A stretch of DNA of 64,000 nucleotides from Flavobacteriaceae bacterium (GCA_029238125.1 JAQWGQ010000017.1:1-64000); one strand, 5' to 3'. Positions 28,920-38,598 are shown, counted from the first letter of the stretch. The notes: generated by a model from the letters alone, not told the origin. Made by a program: numbers and translations.

Positions 28920-30311
28920 CTAAATATGGATCACTTCGTCATAAGCAGCAGCAACTGCCTCCATTACCGCTTCGCTCATGGTAGGGTGGGGGTGAATTGC
29001 TTTTAAGATTTCATGACCAGTGGTTTCGAGCTTTCGTCCAACGACGGCTTCGGCAATCATGTCGGTAACTCCAGCACCAATCATATGACAACCTAGCCAT
29101 TCACCGTATTTGGCATCAAAAATAACTTTCACAAAACCATCCGTATGTCCTCCGGCCTGTGCTTTTCCAGATGCCGTAAATGGAAATTTACCAACTTTAA
29201 TCTCATATCCCTTTTCTTTGGCTTGCTCCTCAGTATATCCGACTGAAGCGATTTCTGGGAAACAGTAGGTGCAGCCTGGGACATTGTTATAGTCGATAGG
29301 TTCCACATGCTGGCCTGCAATTTTTTCAACACACAATATGCCTTCTGCAGAGGCAACATGAGCCAACGCTTGACCAGAAGTAACATCACCAATGGCGTAA
29401 TAGCCAGGCAGATTCGTTTGATAGAAATCGTTTACGATGATTTTGTCTCGATCTGTAGCAATTCCTAACTCTTCTAATCCGATATTTTCTATGTTTGTTT
29501 TGATTCCAACAGCAGACAAAACAATATCTGCGCTAAGCACTTCCTCTCCTTTGTCAGTTTTTACGGTTGCTTTAACCCCTTTACCACTGGTATCAACTTT
29601 GGTAACTTCTGCACTCGTCATCACCTTGATTCCGCTTTTTGTGAAACTTCGTTCCATTTGTTTTGAAATTTCTTCATCCTCCACAGGGACAATTCGCGGC
29701 ATATATTCGACAATAGTCACATTCGTTCCCATCGCGTTGTAGAAGTATGCAAATTCGATTCCGATCGCACCTGATCCCACAACAATCAATTTTTTTGGTT
29801 GTTTGGGCAGTGTCATTGCTTCGCGATAACCAATCACTTTTTTCCCATCTTGTGGAAGACTCGGAAGTTCTCTAGCACGCGCACCGGTAGCAATAATGAC
29901 ATGGTCGGCTTCGTATACTGTTTCGTTTCCATCTTCATTGGAAACAGCTACTTTTTTACCAGCTTTGAGTGTCCCGTAGCCCATGATGACTTCAATTTTG
30001 TTTTTTTTCATCAAAAACTGGACACCTTTACTCATTGTTCCAGCAACATTTCGACTTCGTTTGACAACCGCATCAAAATCTTTATCATAGTTTTCAATGG
30101 TCAATCCATAGTCATCTGCATGCTTGAGGTATTCAAAGACCTGAGCGGACTTTAGAAGTGCTTTTGTGGGAATGCATCCCCAGTTTAGACAAACACCACC
30201 TAAGCTTTCCTTCTCAATAATAGCGGTTTTTAAGCCCAATTGAGATGCGCGAATTGCGGTTACATACCCTCCAGGACCACTTCCTAAAACAATAACGTCA
30301 AACTTACTCAT
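28920..30311 (-). CDS. lpdA: Dihydrolipoyl dehydrogenase (E3)
   Basis: Flavoprotein E3 subunit shared by pyruvate and 2-oxoglutarate dehydrogenase complexes and the glycine cleavage system. The 463-residue protein has the FAD Rossmann motif GSGPGGY (10-16), the redox disulfide C41/C46 (GGVCLNWGC), the NAD motif GSGAIGIEFA and the C-terminal catalytic HPHPTMSE (H442, E447). The E1 and E2 genes are not in the window. Upstream 64 bp contain a TATTTTCG box that may be the promoter. Confidence 0.96.
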   Translation of the reverse strand: MSKFDVIVLGSGPGGYVTAIRASQLGLKTAIIEKESLGGVCLNWGCIPTKALLKSAQVFEYLKHADDYGLTIENYDKDFDAVVKRSRNVAGTMSKGVQFLMKKNKIEVIMGYGTLKAGKKVAVSNEDGNETVYEADHVIIATGARARELPSLPQDGKKVIGYREAMTLPKQPKKLIVVGSGAIGIEFAYFYNAMGTNVTIVEYMPRIVPVEDEEISKQMERSFTKSGIKVMTSAEVTKVDTSGKGVKATVKTDKGEEVLSADIVLSAVGIKTNIENIGLEELGIATDRDKIIVNDFYQTNLPGYYAIGDVTSGQALAHVASAEGILCVEKIAGQHVEPIDYNNVPGCTYCFPEIASVGYTEEQAKEKGYEIKVGKFPFTASGKAQAGGHTDGFVKVIFDAKYGEWLGCHMIGAGVTDMIAEAVVGRKLETTGHEILKAIHPHPTMSEAVMEAVAAAYDEVIHI

Positions 30312-30375
30312 GTCTAAATTTTATTTGGCGAAAATACGAAACGAAATACTAACTTAATAGGGAAAAACGGGATTC

Positions 30376-30768
30376 CTACGATTTGAAATTCAAGCTTGCA
30401 GAGTTTACACAATATCTTCTTTGAGATGGGGTAGGACCATCGGGAAACACATGCCCGAGATGCCCCCCACAATTGATGCACAAAATTTCAATACGGGTCA
30501 TTCCGTGAGAATGGTCGGGCTCATAGCGTATTTTGCTATCAATCGCTTCGGAAAAGCTTGGCCATCCACAATTGCTTTCAAACTTGTTGCCACTGGCAAA
30601 AAGAGGTTCTTCACAAGCTTTACATAGATAGGTGCCGTCTTCAAAATGCAAGTTATATACACCTGAGTGTGGATATTCCGTTCCTTTTTCTCTCAGGATG
30701 CGATAGGACTCCTCATCAAGATGTTCTTTCCAGTCTTGTTCCGATTTGTGAAAAGGATATTTATTCAT
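30376..30768 (-). CDS. msrB: Peptide-methionine (R)-S-oxide reductase MsrB, cytosolic
   Basis: Reduces methionine-R-sulfoxide in proteins. The 130-residue protein has two zinc-binding CxxC pairs (CKAC, CINC), GWPSF, GGHLGHVFPDGP and the catalytic cysteine in RRYCVNS. It lacks a signal peptide. I use ATG 30768 (MNKYPFHKSEQDW) rather than an in-frame ATG four codons upstream; it overlaps the preceding msrB by 8 bases. It is probably cotranscribed with the exported paralogue. Confidence 0.95.
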   Translation of the reverse strand: MNKYPFHKSEQDWKEHLDEESYRILREKGTEYPHSGVYNLHFEDGTYLCKACEEPLFASGNKFESNCGWPSFSEAIDSKIRYEPDHSHGMTRIEILCINCGGHLGHVFPDGPTPSQRRYCVNSASLNFKS

Positions 30769-31243
30769 CGTCAGAAACAAAAGATAAAGCTATAGAATTG
30801 ATACAATGCCTTTGCCCTGTGGTTTGTCGGGGGCCGTCGTTAAACATATGCCCCAAATGACCGCCACAACTCGAGCAAATCAACTCAATTCTTGCATATC
30901 CGAGTTTGTTGTCTTTCCGGTAGGAAACAGCCCCTTCAACTGCTCTATCAAATGCAGGCCAACCGCTTCCGGAATCGTATTTATGATCTGATACATATAG
31001 CGGCGCATCACAACCTGCACATTTGTAAAGACCTTGCTCATAATGGTTGTTGTACAGTCCAGAAAAGGGTCTTTCGGTACCTGCTTCACGCAGCACATAA
31101 TAGGCGTTGTCGTCGAGTTGGGCTTTCCATTCTGCATCTGTCTTTTGGCAAGATAAGTCTTTCGCTGGCGCATTGGGAGTTTTTGGGTTTTGACTGTAAA
31201 CAGAACAGCAAATGCATGCAAAAATAAATAGGATAGATTTCAT
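30761..31243 (-). CDS. Peptide-methionine (R)-S-oxide reductase MsrB, exported paralogue
   Basis: A 160-residue MsrB with an N-terminal signal peptide (about 1-18, MKSILFIFACICCSVYSQ), so it should act in the periplasm. Zinc pairs CAGC and CSSC, GWPAF, GGHLGHMFNDGP and catalytic cysteine in QRHCINS are intact. It is the first of two tandem, diverged msrB genes, linked by 4- and 8-base overlaps to the hydrolase before it and the cytosolic msrB after it. Confidence 0.93.
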   Translation of the reverse strand: MKSILFIFACICCSVYSQNPKTPNAPAKDLSCQKTDAEWKAQLDDNAYYVLREAGTERPFSGLYNNHYEQGLYKCAGCDAPLYVSDHKYDSGSGWPAFDRAVEGAVSYRKDNKLGYARIELICSSCGGHLGHMFNDGPRQTTGQRHCINSIALSFVSDDE

Positions 31244-32106
31244 GGGTGTTGATTTATAAATTGAACAATATGTTGTACCGTTTTAGAATCCCTCAGAATC
31301 CGATGATGTCCAAGTCCTGATGTCAATAATAGTTCAGAGTTGTTCGCAATTTCGTGAAGGTCTTTGCTACAAGCAAAAGGAGTCTCTTTATCGTCTTTGT
31401 CATGGACAATTAGTAGCGGCAACTTTAGGTGTTCTAAACTCATACTCGATGAATAGCTTTCAAGGTTCATGCCAAATTGTTTCTCTACAGTTTTTATCAT
31501 TCGTTCGGTGACCTTATCAGAAAATTGAAGTTGTTCGGAAAAGCGATAAAACACATTTCGAATTTTATCTCCGCTCCCAATAATTGCTGCTGATTTAATC
31601 GGAATGCCATCTCGTAGAGCGCGAAGCAGTGCCATGCTCCCCATAGAATGTGCGATCGCATGGTCAAAAGGACCATATTTTGTATAAACTTCTTTGATGC
31701 AAGCGACAAGTTCAACGATATTTGTTTTATTGCCCAAGGATTGACCATGGGCGGGCATATCAAATGTGACAATTTCAGCATTTGATTTTCGCAGTTTGTC
31801 GGCAAAGGCAAAGAGTTGAGTTCCACGACCACTCCAGCCATGCAACAAAAGAATCTTGGCTCCTTTTCCAGCGAATCTAAATACCTGAATTTCTTTATCA
31901 ATTTTTGGAATATAGCAGCTGGTTTTTAATGCATGCTCATGCATATTCTGTTCACGAACAGGTCTTTTGAAACGCTGGGGTCGTATAAATAGATATAAAG
32001 CAAACTGAGTTGCAACGGAAGTTGACAGTTTTTGTGAAAGCCAAATTCCAAACCGAATTGAAGTAGGAATCCGCAATACGGGGCTTGTATTCTTCTTATT
32101 TTTCAT
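31240..32106 (-). CDS. Alpha/beta-fold hydrolase
   Basis: A 288-residue hydrolase with nucleophile elbow AHSMGS, oxyanion segment LLHGWSGRG and a C-terminal GLGHHRIL histidine; the aspartate is likely in LLIVHDKDDKETP. No signal peptide. It heads the minus-strand set hydrolase-msrB-msrB (4-base overlap with msrB). Substrate unknown. It could be asked whether it supplies the missing MenH step, but nothing in the sequence or location supports that. Confidence 0.85.
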   Translation of the reverse strand: MKNKKNTSPVLRIPTSIRFGIWLSQKLSTSVATQFALYLFIRPQRFKRPVREQNMHEHALKTSCYIPKIDKEIQVFRFAGKGAKILLLHGWSGRGTQLFAFADKLRKSNAEIVTFDMPAHGQSLGNKTNIVELVACIKEVYTKYGPFDHAIAHSMGSMALLRALRDGIPIKSAAIIGSGDKIRNVFYRFSEQLQFSDKVTERMIKTVEKQFGMNLESYSSSMSLEHLKLPLLIVHDKDDKETPFACSKDLHEIANNSELLLTSGLGHHRILRDSKTVQHIVQFINQHP

Positions 32107-32183
32107 AACAAACGCAAATAAAGTTAATCAATTTGAAAAAACAAACATATTATTTTCACTATTTTGGTCAGCTAAATCCAATT

Positions 32184-33497
32184 ATGGAGCATTTACAAAA
32201 AGGAAGTAAAAAACTCATCCGTGCTTGGGCTTCATACGATTGGGCAAATTCTGTTTACTTTTTGGTGATTACTTCCACCATATTCCCCATTTACTACGGT
32301 TCGTTGTTCGGTGACAACCTTTACATCGATATTTTTGGGCATTCTCTTAAAAACACTGCTTTGATTAGTTATACAACGGCGGCTGCCTTTGCTGTTGTCG
32401 CGGTTTTGTCTCCCATTCTATCTGGAATTGCTGACTATATTGGAAGCAAAAAGTCTTTCATGCAATTCTACACCTATGTTGGGGCGCTGTCCTGTGTTGG
32501 ATTGTATTGGTTCGAACTCGATAACATTTATTTTGGTTTACTATGTTATTTCTTTGCTTCTGTTGGTGCATGGCTGAGTTGGGTGTTTTACAACTCTTAT
32601 CTTCCAGATATTGCCCACCCCAAACAAATGGACAAAGCGAGTGCGTTGGGCTATTCATTGGGTTATGTGGGTAGTGTGTTGTTGTTGCTCGTCAACTTGA
32701 GTATGGTTCTCAACCCCAGTATGTACGGAATTGAAGGCAGTGCTACGGAAGCGTCGATTAAGGCCATGAAATATTCCTTTGTCTGCGTCGGTGTGTGGTG
32801 GATACTTTTTAGTCAAATCGCCTTTCGATTTTTGCCCAAGGATAATAAATCCAATGAGTTGACGAAAAGTATCATTTTTAATGGGTATCGAGAGCTTCGT
32901 TCCGTTTGGAAGAGTTTTTCAAACCATCCAATTTTAAAAAGTTATATCGGTGCTTTTTTTGTATTTAGTATGGCAGTACAGACGGTTATGCTGATTGCGG
33001 CTTATTTTGGTGAGCAAGAGGTCAGTTGGGGGAGTATGAGTGAAAAACAAACGGGTTTGATCATCAGCATTATGATTATCCAACTGATTGCGATTATCGG
33101 TGCTATACTAACGGCTCGTTTTTCAGAAAAATTTGGCAACCTTCCAGTACTGATCGCCCTAAACTTTATTTGGGTTAGTCTGTGTCTGTATGCTTTTTTT
33201 GTTAGGACACCCATACAATTTTACATTGCAGCAGGCTTTGTTGGCTTGTCTATGGGCGGGATACAATCCTTGGCTCGATCTACATATTCCAAATACATGC
33301 CAAAAACCGATGATACTGCGTCCTTTTTTAGTTTTTACAGCACCTCTCAGATGACAGGAATTGTGTTGGGGATGCTACTCTTTGGGACGATTGATCAGGT
33401 CACTGGATCGATGCGAAGCTCAATTTTATTTTTTCTTTCGTTTTTCTTGATCGGTGCCTTTTTACTGATTCGCATTCACCGTAGGACAGCGTTCTGA
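32184..33497 (+). CDS. MFS transporter, UMF1/Atg22-like family
   Basis: A 437-residue membrane protein with about 12 transmembrane segments. The start region RAWASYDWANSVYFLVITST and the SGIADYIGSKK loop are hallmarks of the UMF1 (Atg22-like) subfamily, whose bacterial substrates are not established. I use ATG 32184; an in-frame TTG 17 codons earlier would add a polar tail not seen in the family. Divergent from the hydrolase. Its last 36 bases overlap the convergent DUF2807 gene. Confidence 0.88.
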   Translation: MEHLQKGSKKLIRAWASYDWANSVYFLVITSTIFPIYYGSLFGDNLYIDIFGHSLKNTALISYTTAAAFAVVAVLSPILSGIADYIGSKKSFMQFYTYVGALSCVGLYWFELDNIYFGLLCYFFASVGAWLSWVFYNSYLPDIAHPKQMDKASALGYSLGYVGSVLLLLVNLSMVLNPSMYGIEGSATEASIKAMKYSFVCVGVWWILFSQIAFRFLPKDNKSNELTKSIIFNGYRELRSVWKSFSNHPILKSYIGAFFVFSMAVQTVMLIAAYFGEQEVSWGSMSEKQTGLIISIMIIQLIAIIGAILTARFSEKFGNLPVLIALNFIWVSLCLYAFFVRTPIQFYIAAGFVGLSMGGIQSLARSTYSKYMPKTDDTASFFSFYSTSQMTGIVLGMLLFGTIDQVTGSMRSSILFFLSFFLIGAFLLIRIHRRTAF

Positions 33498-34211
33498 AAA
33501 TGTATATTTATCTCCACCAAGCCATGTTGATATTTCAACACGTTTTGGGCTTCCTGTATAGCGGATATCTGCCGTTCCATCGATCATCGCTTTTAATTTG
33601 TTAGAAGAATTGACATTTGCTTCCCCTGATCCAGTGAGACGCAAAAATGAGTTTTCGGTTTTTAGCTCATCTGAGTGAAGATGGCCTGAGCCAATGATTT
33701 TTCCCTTTATCGTCTTACAGCTCCCTGTTAGGTAAATATGCCCGGATCCAGTGATATGCACAGAAACCGTTTGGTTTTTTACAGGGAATTGTATTTCTCC
33801 AGAGCCAATAAGTTCAAGCAATAGATGTTTTGAAAATAAAGAGTTTGAACTTGAAACCTTTCCCGAACCAACAACATATATTTTAGACAACTCTTTTGCT
33901 GTCACAGTAATTTGTATTGGATTTTCTGTTTTGCTGTGAAGTCTCTTGTCATTAGCTGTTCGCAAAACGAGTTTGTTGCTTTTGACATTGAACTCGACAT
34001 AGGGAAGAAAATTAGATTCTCCTACAATTGAGATACTGTGACGATTTCCTTCCTTCAGTGTGATTTCAAAAGGAGCTAAGACTTCAATCGTATCAAATTT
34101 TGTAACTTCCTGGTAAAGAGAGTCTAAGATTGCATTTCCATAAATTACGTCTTGCCATTGGGCAGTAATGAAGGGGCTTGTTAGCAAAAGTATATTTAAT
34201 AAATATTTCAT
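33462..34211 (-). CDS. Exported DUF2807 (head GIN domain) protein
   Basis: A 249-residue protein with signal peptide (about 1-17, ending PFITAQ). The mature part is a DUF2807 right-handed beta-helix made of repeated VxGSG units (VVGSGKV, LIGSGEI, ITGSGHI, IIGSGHL, LTGSGEA), located in the cell envelope. Function is unknown; such proteins are common in Bacteroidota. I use ATG 34211 rather than 34238, as it begins the signal peptide directly. The 3' end overlaps the MFS transporter gene by 36 bases, and it is divergent from lon. Confidence 0.87.
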   Translation of the reverse strand: MKYLLNILLLTSPFITAQWQDVIYGNAILDSLYQEVTKFDTIEVLAPFEITLKEGNRHSISIVGESNFLPYVEFNVKSNKLVLRTANDKRLHSKTENPIQITVTAKELSKIYVVGSGKVSSSNSLFSKHLLLELIGSGEIQFPVKNQTVSVHITGSGHIYLTGSCKTIKGKIIGSGHLHSDELKTENSFLRLTGSGEANVNSSNKLKAMIDGTADIRYTGSPKRVEISTWLGGDKYTFSERCPTVNANQ

Positions 34212-34301
34212 GATTATAAGATTTGGATATGTAAACATAATAAATTATTAATTATTTAAGTGGTGGCATGGATATTGAATTATAATATGTGGATGCTTAA
34301 A

Positions 34302-34359
34302 ATGCAAAACGCCTGATATGGTCAGCCATAGATTACTGACAAGAGAGGCGTATTTGCAT
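34302..34359 (+). promoter_or_regulatory. Two-tier inverted repeat in front of lon
   Basis: Outer arms ATGCAAAACGCCT (34302-34314) and AGGCGTATTTGCAT (34346-34359) pair over 13 bp with a single bulged A at 34352. Inside lie GTCAG (34321-34325) and CTGAC (34336-34340) with a 10-nt loop. The element ends 26 bases before the lon ATG. No T-run follows, so it is not a terminator. It may be a leader RNA structure or an operator. Confidence 0.65.
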
Positions 34360-34385
34360 GAAAGCGCGACAAAATGACATAACCC

Positions 34386-36842
34386 ATGGGAAAAACAAAA
34401 CTAATCTCACTAGATGACCTTTCATTAGAGGAATTGGAAGTTGATGCGGAATTAATTCCATTAATGACTACTGACGATGAGGAGGCAATTTCAAAAGAGC
34501 CTGTTCCAGAAGTAATTCCAATTTTGCCTTTGCGAAACACGGTATTGTTTCCTGGAGTCGTCATTCCTATAACAGCCACTCGTGACAAATCGATTCAATT
34601 GATTCGTGATGCCAATACATCCAATAAACTGATTGGAGTTGTTGCACAGCTCGATTCATCTGAGCAATCTCCTGATCAAAATGACCTATACAAGGTTGGC
34701 ACTCTTGCTCGTATCCTTCGGGTTTTACAAATGCCAGATGGGAATACCACGGTTATTTTACAGGGAAAAAAACGCTTTCAGATTGAAAGTTTTATAGAAT
34801 CAACGAATTATCTGAAAGCTACAGTTTCCGAACTGCCAGATGAGCGACCTGCTAAAGAGGATAAAGAATTTGCTGCTGTTATTGATTCGATTAAGGATTT
34901 GTCTCTACAAATCATAGCTGACAGTCCTAATATTCCATCGGAAGCTTCCTTTGCGATCAACAATATCAAAAGTGAGTCTTTTTTGGTCAATTTTGTTTCC
35001 TCCAATATGAGTATGGCAACCACTGACAAACAAGAGATTCTCCAAAGCAATAGTCTTCATAGTCGTGCACTGCTTTGTCTAAAACATATGGATGTGGAGT
35101 TTCAAAAGCTATCCTTGAAAAACGAAGTACAGTCCAAAGTACGTAATGATTTAGATCAGCAACAGCGTGAATATTTTCTTCATCAGCAAATGAAAACCAT
35201 TCAAGAAGAATTGGGTGGTGCCTCATCCCATCAGGATGTTTCTGACATGAAAACACGCTCTTTGAAAAAGAAATGGAATGAAAAGGTAAAAACCCATTTC
35301 GATAAAGAATTGGCAAAGCTTGAGCGGATGAACTCTCAAGTTGCCGAATATGGCGTACAACGAAACTATTTGGAGTTGTTACTCGATCTGCCATGGGATG
35401 AGTTTTCAAAGGATAAATTTGATTTAAAGCGCGCTCAGCGTATTCTGGACCGAGATCACTTTGGCCTAGAGGAGGTCAAAAAGAGAATCATTGAGTTTTT
35501 GGCAGTTTTAAAACTTCGAAACGACATGAAGTCTCCCATTTTATGTTTGACTGGCCCTCCAGGAGTTGGAAAAACATCCTTGGGTAAATCGATTGCTGAA
35601 GCTCTTGGCAGAGAATATGTTCGTATTTCCCTTGGTGGGATGAGAGATGAAGCCGAAATCCGAGGTCACCGAAAAACCTACATTGGTGCAATGCCAGGAA
35701 GAATTTTGCAAAATATCAAAAAGGCAGGCACATCAAACCCCGTTTTTGTTCTCGATGAGATTGATAAACTTTCGTCTGGAGTTAGTGGCGACCCTTCATC
35801 GGCTTTACTTGAAGTGCTCGATCCAGAGCAAAACAGTGAGTTTTATGACAATTTTTTGGAGTTGGGTTACGATCTTTCAAAAGTGCTGTTTGTCGCGACT
35901 TCAAACACATTGTCCACAATACAACCCGCTTTGTTAGATCGAATGGAAATCATCCGTGTGAGTGGATATACTCTCGAGGAAAAAGTTTCTATTGGAAACA
36001 AGTACCTTGTGCCCAAACAAATCAAGGAACACGGCTTGACAACAAAAGATATTACAATCGGAAAGCCTGTTTTGAAGAAACTCATTTCTGGATATACGCG
36101 CGAGTCTGGCGTACGTGGTCTTGATAAGACAATTGCGAAAGTGATTCGAAACCGAGCGAAGTCCATTGCCCTCGAAGAAACATTTGAAACGAAATTTGAA
36201 ACAAAGCACGTTGAATCGGTTTTAGGCCCCGAAAAAATTTCAATGAATGCTTATGAAAACAATGATGTTCCGGGTGTTGTCACGGGCCTTGCATGGACGC
36301 AGATGGGCGGCGATATTTTGTTTATTGAGTCTCTGATCACAAAAGGATCTGGCAAGCTTTCCTTGACTGGAAACTTGGGAAAAGTCATGAAAGAATCAGC
36401 GACAATCGCACTGGAGTTTATCAAATCTTACGCGGATCAACTGGGTACGAGTGCTGAAGAATTGAATACATATAATTTTCATATTCACGTTCCTGAAGGA
36501 GCAACCCCTAAAGACGGTCCAAGTGCAGGGATCACCATGTTGACCTCGCTGGTGTCTGCTGTTACTCGACGAAAAGTCAAGAGCCGAATTTCGATGTCAG
36601 GGGAAATCACCTTGAGAGGAAAAGTACTCCCAGTAGGGGGGATTAAGGAAAAAATTCTCGCTGCAAAACGTGCAAATGTAAAGACGATTATTTTGTGTGC
36701 TGACAACAAAAAAGATGTAGAAGAAATCAACCAAAACTATCTTCGTGGCTTACAGTTTCAGTATGTTTCTTCCATGATTGATGTTGTTGATTTTGCATTG
36801 ACATCTCAAAAAGCGACAAATCAACTCCGTAAAATCAAATAA
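34386..36842 (+). CDS. lon: ATP-dependent protease Lon (LonA)
   Basis: An 818-residue cytosolic AAA+ protease for damaged and regulatory proteins. The N-terminal LON substrate domain covers about 43-235, a helical linker about 240-350, AAA+ about 360-580 with Walker [10 protein letters not shown] and Walker [10 protein letters not shown], and the protease domain has the Ser-Lys dyad S713 (DGPSAGIT) and K754 (GGIKEK). An N-terminal acidic extension of about 40 residues precedes the LON domain. The leader carries a large inverted repeat that may control it. porQ follows 28 bp downstream. Confidence 0.98.
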   Translation: MGKTKLISLDDLSLEELEVDAELIPLMTTDDEEAISKEPVPEVIPILPLRNTVLFPGVVIPITATRDKSIQLIRDANTSNKLIGVVAQLDSSEQSPDQNDLYKVGTLARILRVLQMPDGNTTVILQGKKRFQIESFIESTNYLKATVSELPDERPAKEDKEFAAVIDSIKDLSLQIIADSPNIPSEASFAINNIKSESFLVNFVSSNMSMATTDKQEILQSNSLHSRALLCLKHMDVEFQKLSLKNEVQSKVRNDLDQQQREYFLHQQMKTIQEELGGASSHQDVSDMKTRSLKKKWNEKVKTHFDKELAKLERMNSQVAEYGVQRNYLELLLDLPWDEFSKDKFDLKRAQRILDRDHFGLEEVKKRIIEFLAVLKLRNDMKSPILCLTGPPGVGKTSLGKSIAEALGREYVRISLGGMRDEAEIRGHRKTYIGAMPGRILQNIKKAGTSNPVFVLDEIDKLSSGVSGDPSSALLEVLDPEQNSEFYDNFLELGYDLSKVLFVATSNTLSTIQPALLDRMEIIRVSGYTLEEKVSIGNKYLVPKQIKEHGLTTKDITIGKPVLKKLISGYTRESGVRGLDKTIAKVIRNRAKSIALEETFETKFETKHVESVLGPEKISMNAYENNDVPGVVTGLAWTQMGGDILFIESLITKGSGKLSLTGNLGKVMKESATIALEFIKSYADQLGTSAEELNTYNFHIHVPEGATPKDGPSAGITMLTSLVSAVTRRKVKSRISMSGEITLRGKVLPVGGIKEKILAAKRANVKTIILCADNKKDVEEINQNYLRGLQFQYVSSMIDVVDFALTSQKATNQLRKIK

Positions 36843-36870
36843 TTTCCAATCCAATGCGTTTCTTGTCTAT

Positions 36871-37878
36871 ATGAGACTGATTGCAATTTGTGCTTTTTTG
36901 TGTTGTTTGTCCATATCTGCTCAAAAAGGCGGGTCAAACACCTATCAATTTTTAGAGTTGTCTCCAAGCCCAAGACATATGGCTTTGGGGACATGGATTT
37001 CGACCTTATCTCCAAACTCCATTCATAGTGGGTTGGCAAATCCAGCAATGGTTTCGGATTCCATACAGGGTCAAGTCGTATTGAACTACCAGCCCTACTT
37101 TTCGGGAATTAACCGCGGTACTGCAGCTGTTATTTTTGGTTTAAAAGAAAGACATTCCATTTTAGTAGACACCCGATTTATACATTATGGGACATTTGAT
37201 GAAACAAATAATTTTGGGGATAAAATTGGCGAATTCTCGGGGAATGAAGTTGCTCTGGGCGTAGCTTATGCACACCATTTTCCTTCCCAAAATCTGTTTG
37301 TGGGGGCTAGGTTAAATCTGATTAGCTCAACGCTAGCAGAATACAACTCAACTGGGTTTACGGCAGATTTGGGACTTTATCATTCTTCGCCATCTTCACG
37401 TTACCGATTTGGATTGGTCGCTCGCAATATTGGATCGCAACTTCGTGCTTATGATAGTGTAAAAGAAAGTATTCCGTTTTCTTTGTCATTTGGCATTTCG
37501 AATGAACTACAGTATCTTCCTCTCCGTTGGCACTTGTCGATTGATCATCTACAAAATTGGAACCTTGCCTATGTTAACCCCAATCAGCAACAAACCAATT
37601 TTGAAGGAGAGTTGGTAGGTGAAAACCCGAGTTTTTTCGACGAATTGTTCAGACACCTTGTCTTTGGTGCTGAGCTGTTTCCCGATCGCGCATTTTCCAT
37701 ACAGGTAGGATATAATTTTTTACGATCAGCAGAACTTTCAATTGCCGAAGTTCGAAGTTTTTCAGGACTGAGTTTTGGATTTGGGATCAATTTGCGAAAA
37801 TTTAGGTTTAATTACAGTCATGCACGTTTTAGTGCTGCTGGTAATACTAATTTTTTAGGTCTTACCTTTGCGCCCTGA
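36871..37878 (+). CDS. porQ: Type IX secretion system protein PorQ
   Basis: A 335-residue outer-membrane beta-barrel of the T9SS. In Porphyromonas, PorQ belongs to the PorU-PorV-PorQ-PorZ attachment complex that processes and anchors cargo on the surface. Signal peptide about 1-17 (ends SISAQ); the mature N-terminus YQFLELSPSPRHMALG is typical of PorV/PorQ-type barrels, and the protein ends in an aromatic strand (NFLGLTFAP). Lies between lon and cmk; its stop codon is directly followed by the cmk ATG. Confidence 0.88.
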   Translation: MRLIAICAFLCCLSISAQKGGSNTYQFLELSPSPRHMALGTWISTLSPNSIHSGLANPAMVSDSIQGQVVLNYQPYFSGINRGTAAVIFGLKERHSILVDTRFIHYGTFDETNNFGDKIGEFSGNEVALGVAYAHHFPSQNLFVGARLNLISSTLAEYNSTGFTADLGLYHSSPSSRYRFGLVARNIGSQLRAYDSVKESIPFSLSFGISNELQYLPLRWHLSIDHLQNWNLAYVNPNQQQTNFEGELVGENPSFFDELFRHLVFGAELFPDRAFSIQVGYNFLRSAELSIAEVRSFSGLSFGFGINLRKFRFNYSHARFSAAGNTNFLGLTFAP

Positions 37879-38550
37879 ATGGATAGCATCATTATTACAA
37901 TAGACGGAGCTTCGTCAACTGGTAAAAGTTCTTTGGCAAAGGCAATTGCCAAACATTACGGTTTTAAACACATTGACTCCGGTGCGATGTATCGAGCATT
38001 GACATTTTATGCACAGGACCACAATCTTCTAAACGATCATAAATTTGACGTCGATGCCCTAACTGCTCACTTGCCAACCATTGATATTGACTTTACTATA
38101 GCAGATGAAATCATGCTAAACGGTAAAATTATCAAAAATGAAGTTCGCTCAATGGAGGTTTCTAATAAGGTCAGTTTGGTGGCTAAAGAACCGCAATTCC
38201 GACAATTTATGGTGGCCAAGCAAAGGCAATTGGGTGAAAAAGGAAATGTTGTCATGGACGGCAGAGACATCGGCAGTGTTGTGTTTCCAAATGCGACAAT
38301 CAAATTTTTTCTTGAAGCTTCCATGGAAGTTCGAACCAATCGCAGATATGCAGAACTGATCGAAAAGGGAGAACAGGTTTCTGTTGAAGAGGTTCATGCT
38401 AACATCGCAAAACGAGACCATATTGATTCTAGCAGGGACGATTCCCCACTCATTGTTCCAGAGAATGCGATTGTGTTAAGCAATGACAAAGAGGGCTTGA
38501 CTGGACTTTTCAATATTGCAATAGCGGAAATAGATAAACATTTACCGTAA
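37879..38550 (+). CDS. cmk: Cytidylate kinase
   Basis: Phosphorylates CMP and dCMP. The 223-residue kinase has the P-loop GASSTGKSS (10-18), IDSGAMYRALT (CMP-binding) and DGRDIGSVVFP, all classical for Cmk. It abuts porQ with no spacer and is followed after 159 bp by rpsA, the usual cmk-rpsA order, but rpsA has its own promoter. Confidence 0.97.
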   Translation: MDSIIITIDGASSTGKSSLAKAIAKHYGFKHIDSGAMYRALTFYAQDHNLLNDHKFDVDALTAHLPTIDIDFTIADEIMLNGKIIKNEVRSMEVSNKVSLVAKEPQFRQFMVAKQRQLGEKGNVVMDGRDIGSVVFPNATIKFFLEASMEVRTNRRYAELIEKGEQVSVEEVHANIAKRDHIDSSRDDSPLIVPENAIVLSNDKEGLTGLFNIAIAEIDKHLP

Positions 38551-38567
38551 ATTTTAGGGTCTAATTA

Positions 38568-38598
38568 TTTGCTTGTCTATTGAAAAGAGTTAATTTTG
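38568..38598 (+). promoter_or_regulatory. rpsA promoter, full Bacteroidota consensus
   Basis: TTTG (38568-38571), a 19-base spacer and TAATTTTG (38591-38598) match the Bacteroidota sigma-A consensus TTTG-N19-TAnnTTTG at every fixed position. The predicted transcript starts near 38605, giving a leader of about 105 bases before the rpsA ATG. Confidence 0.85.

Noticed and set aside
30376-31243. Recent duplication of msrB
   Set aside because: The two proteins differ widely outside the catalytic and zinc motifs and in their N-termini, so the pair is old rather than a recent tandem copy.
31240-32106. The alpha/beta hydrolase as the missing MenH
   Set aside because: MenH is an alpha/beta hydrolase, but this gene is 19 kb from the men operon, linked to msrB genes, and shows no MenH-specific motif that I can identify.
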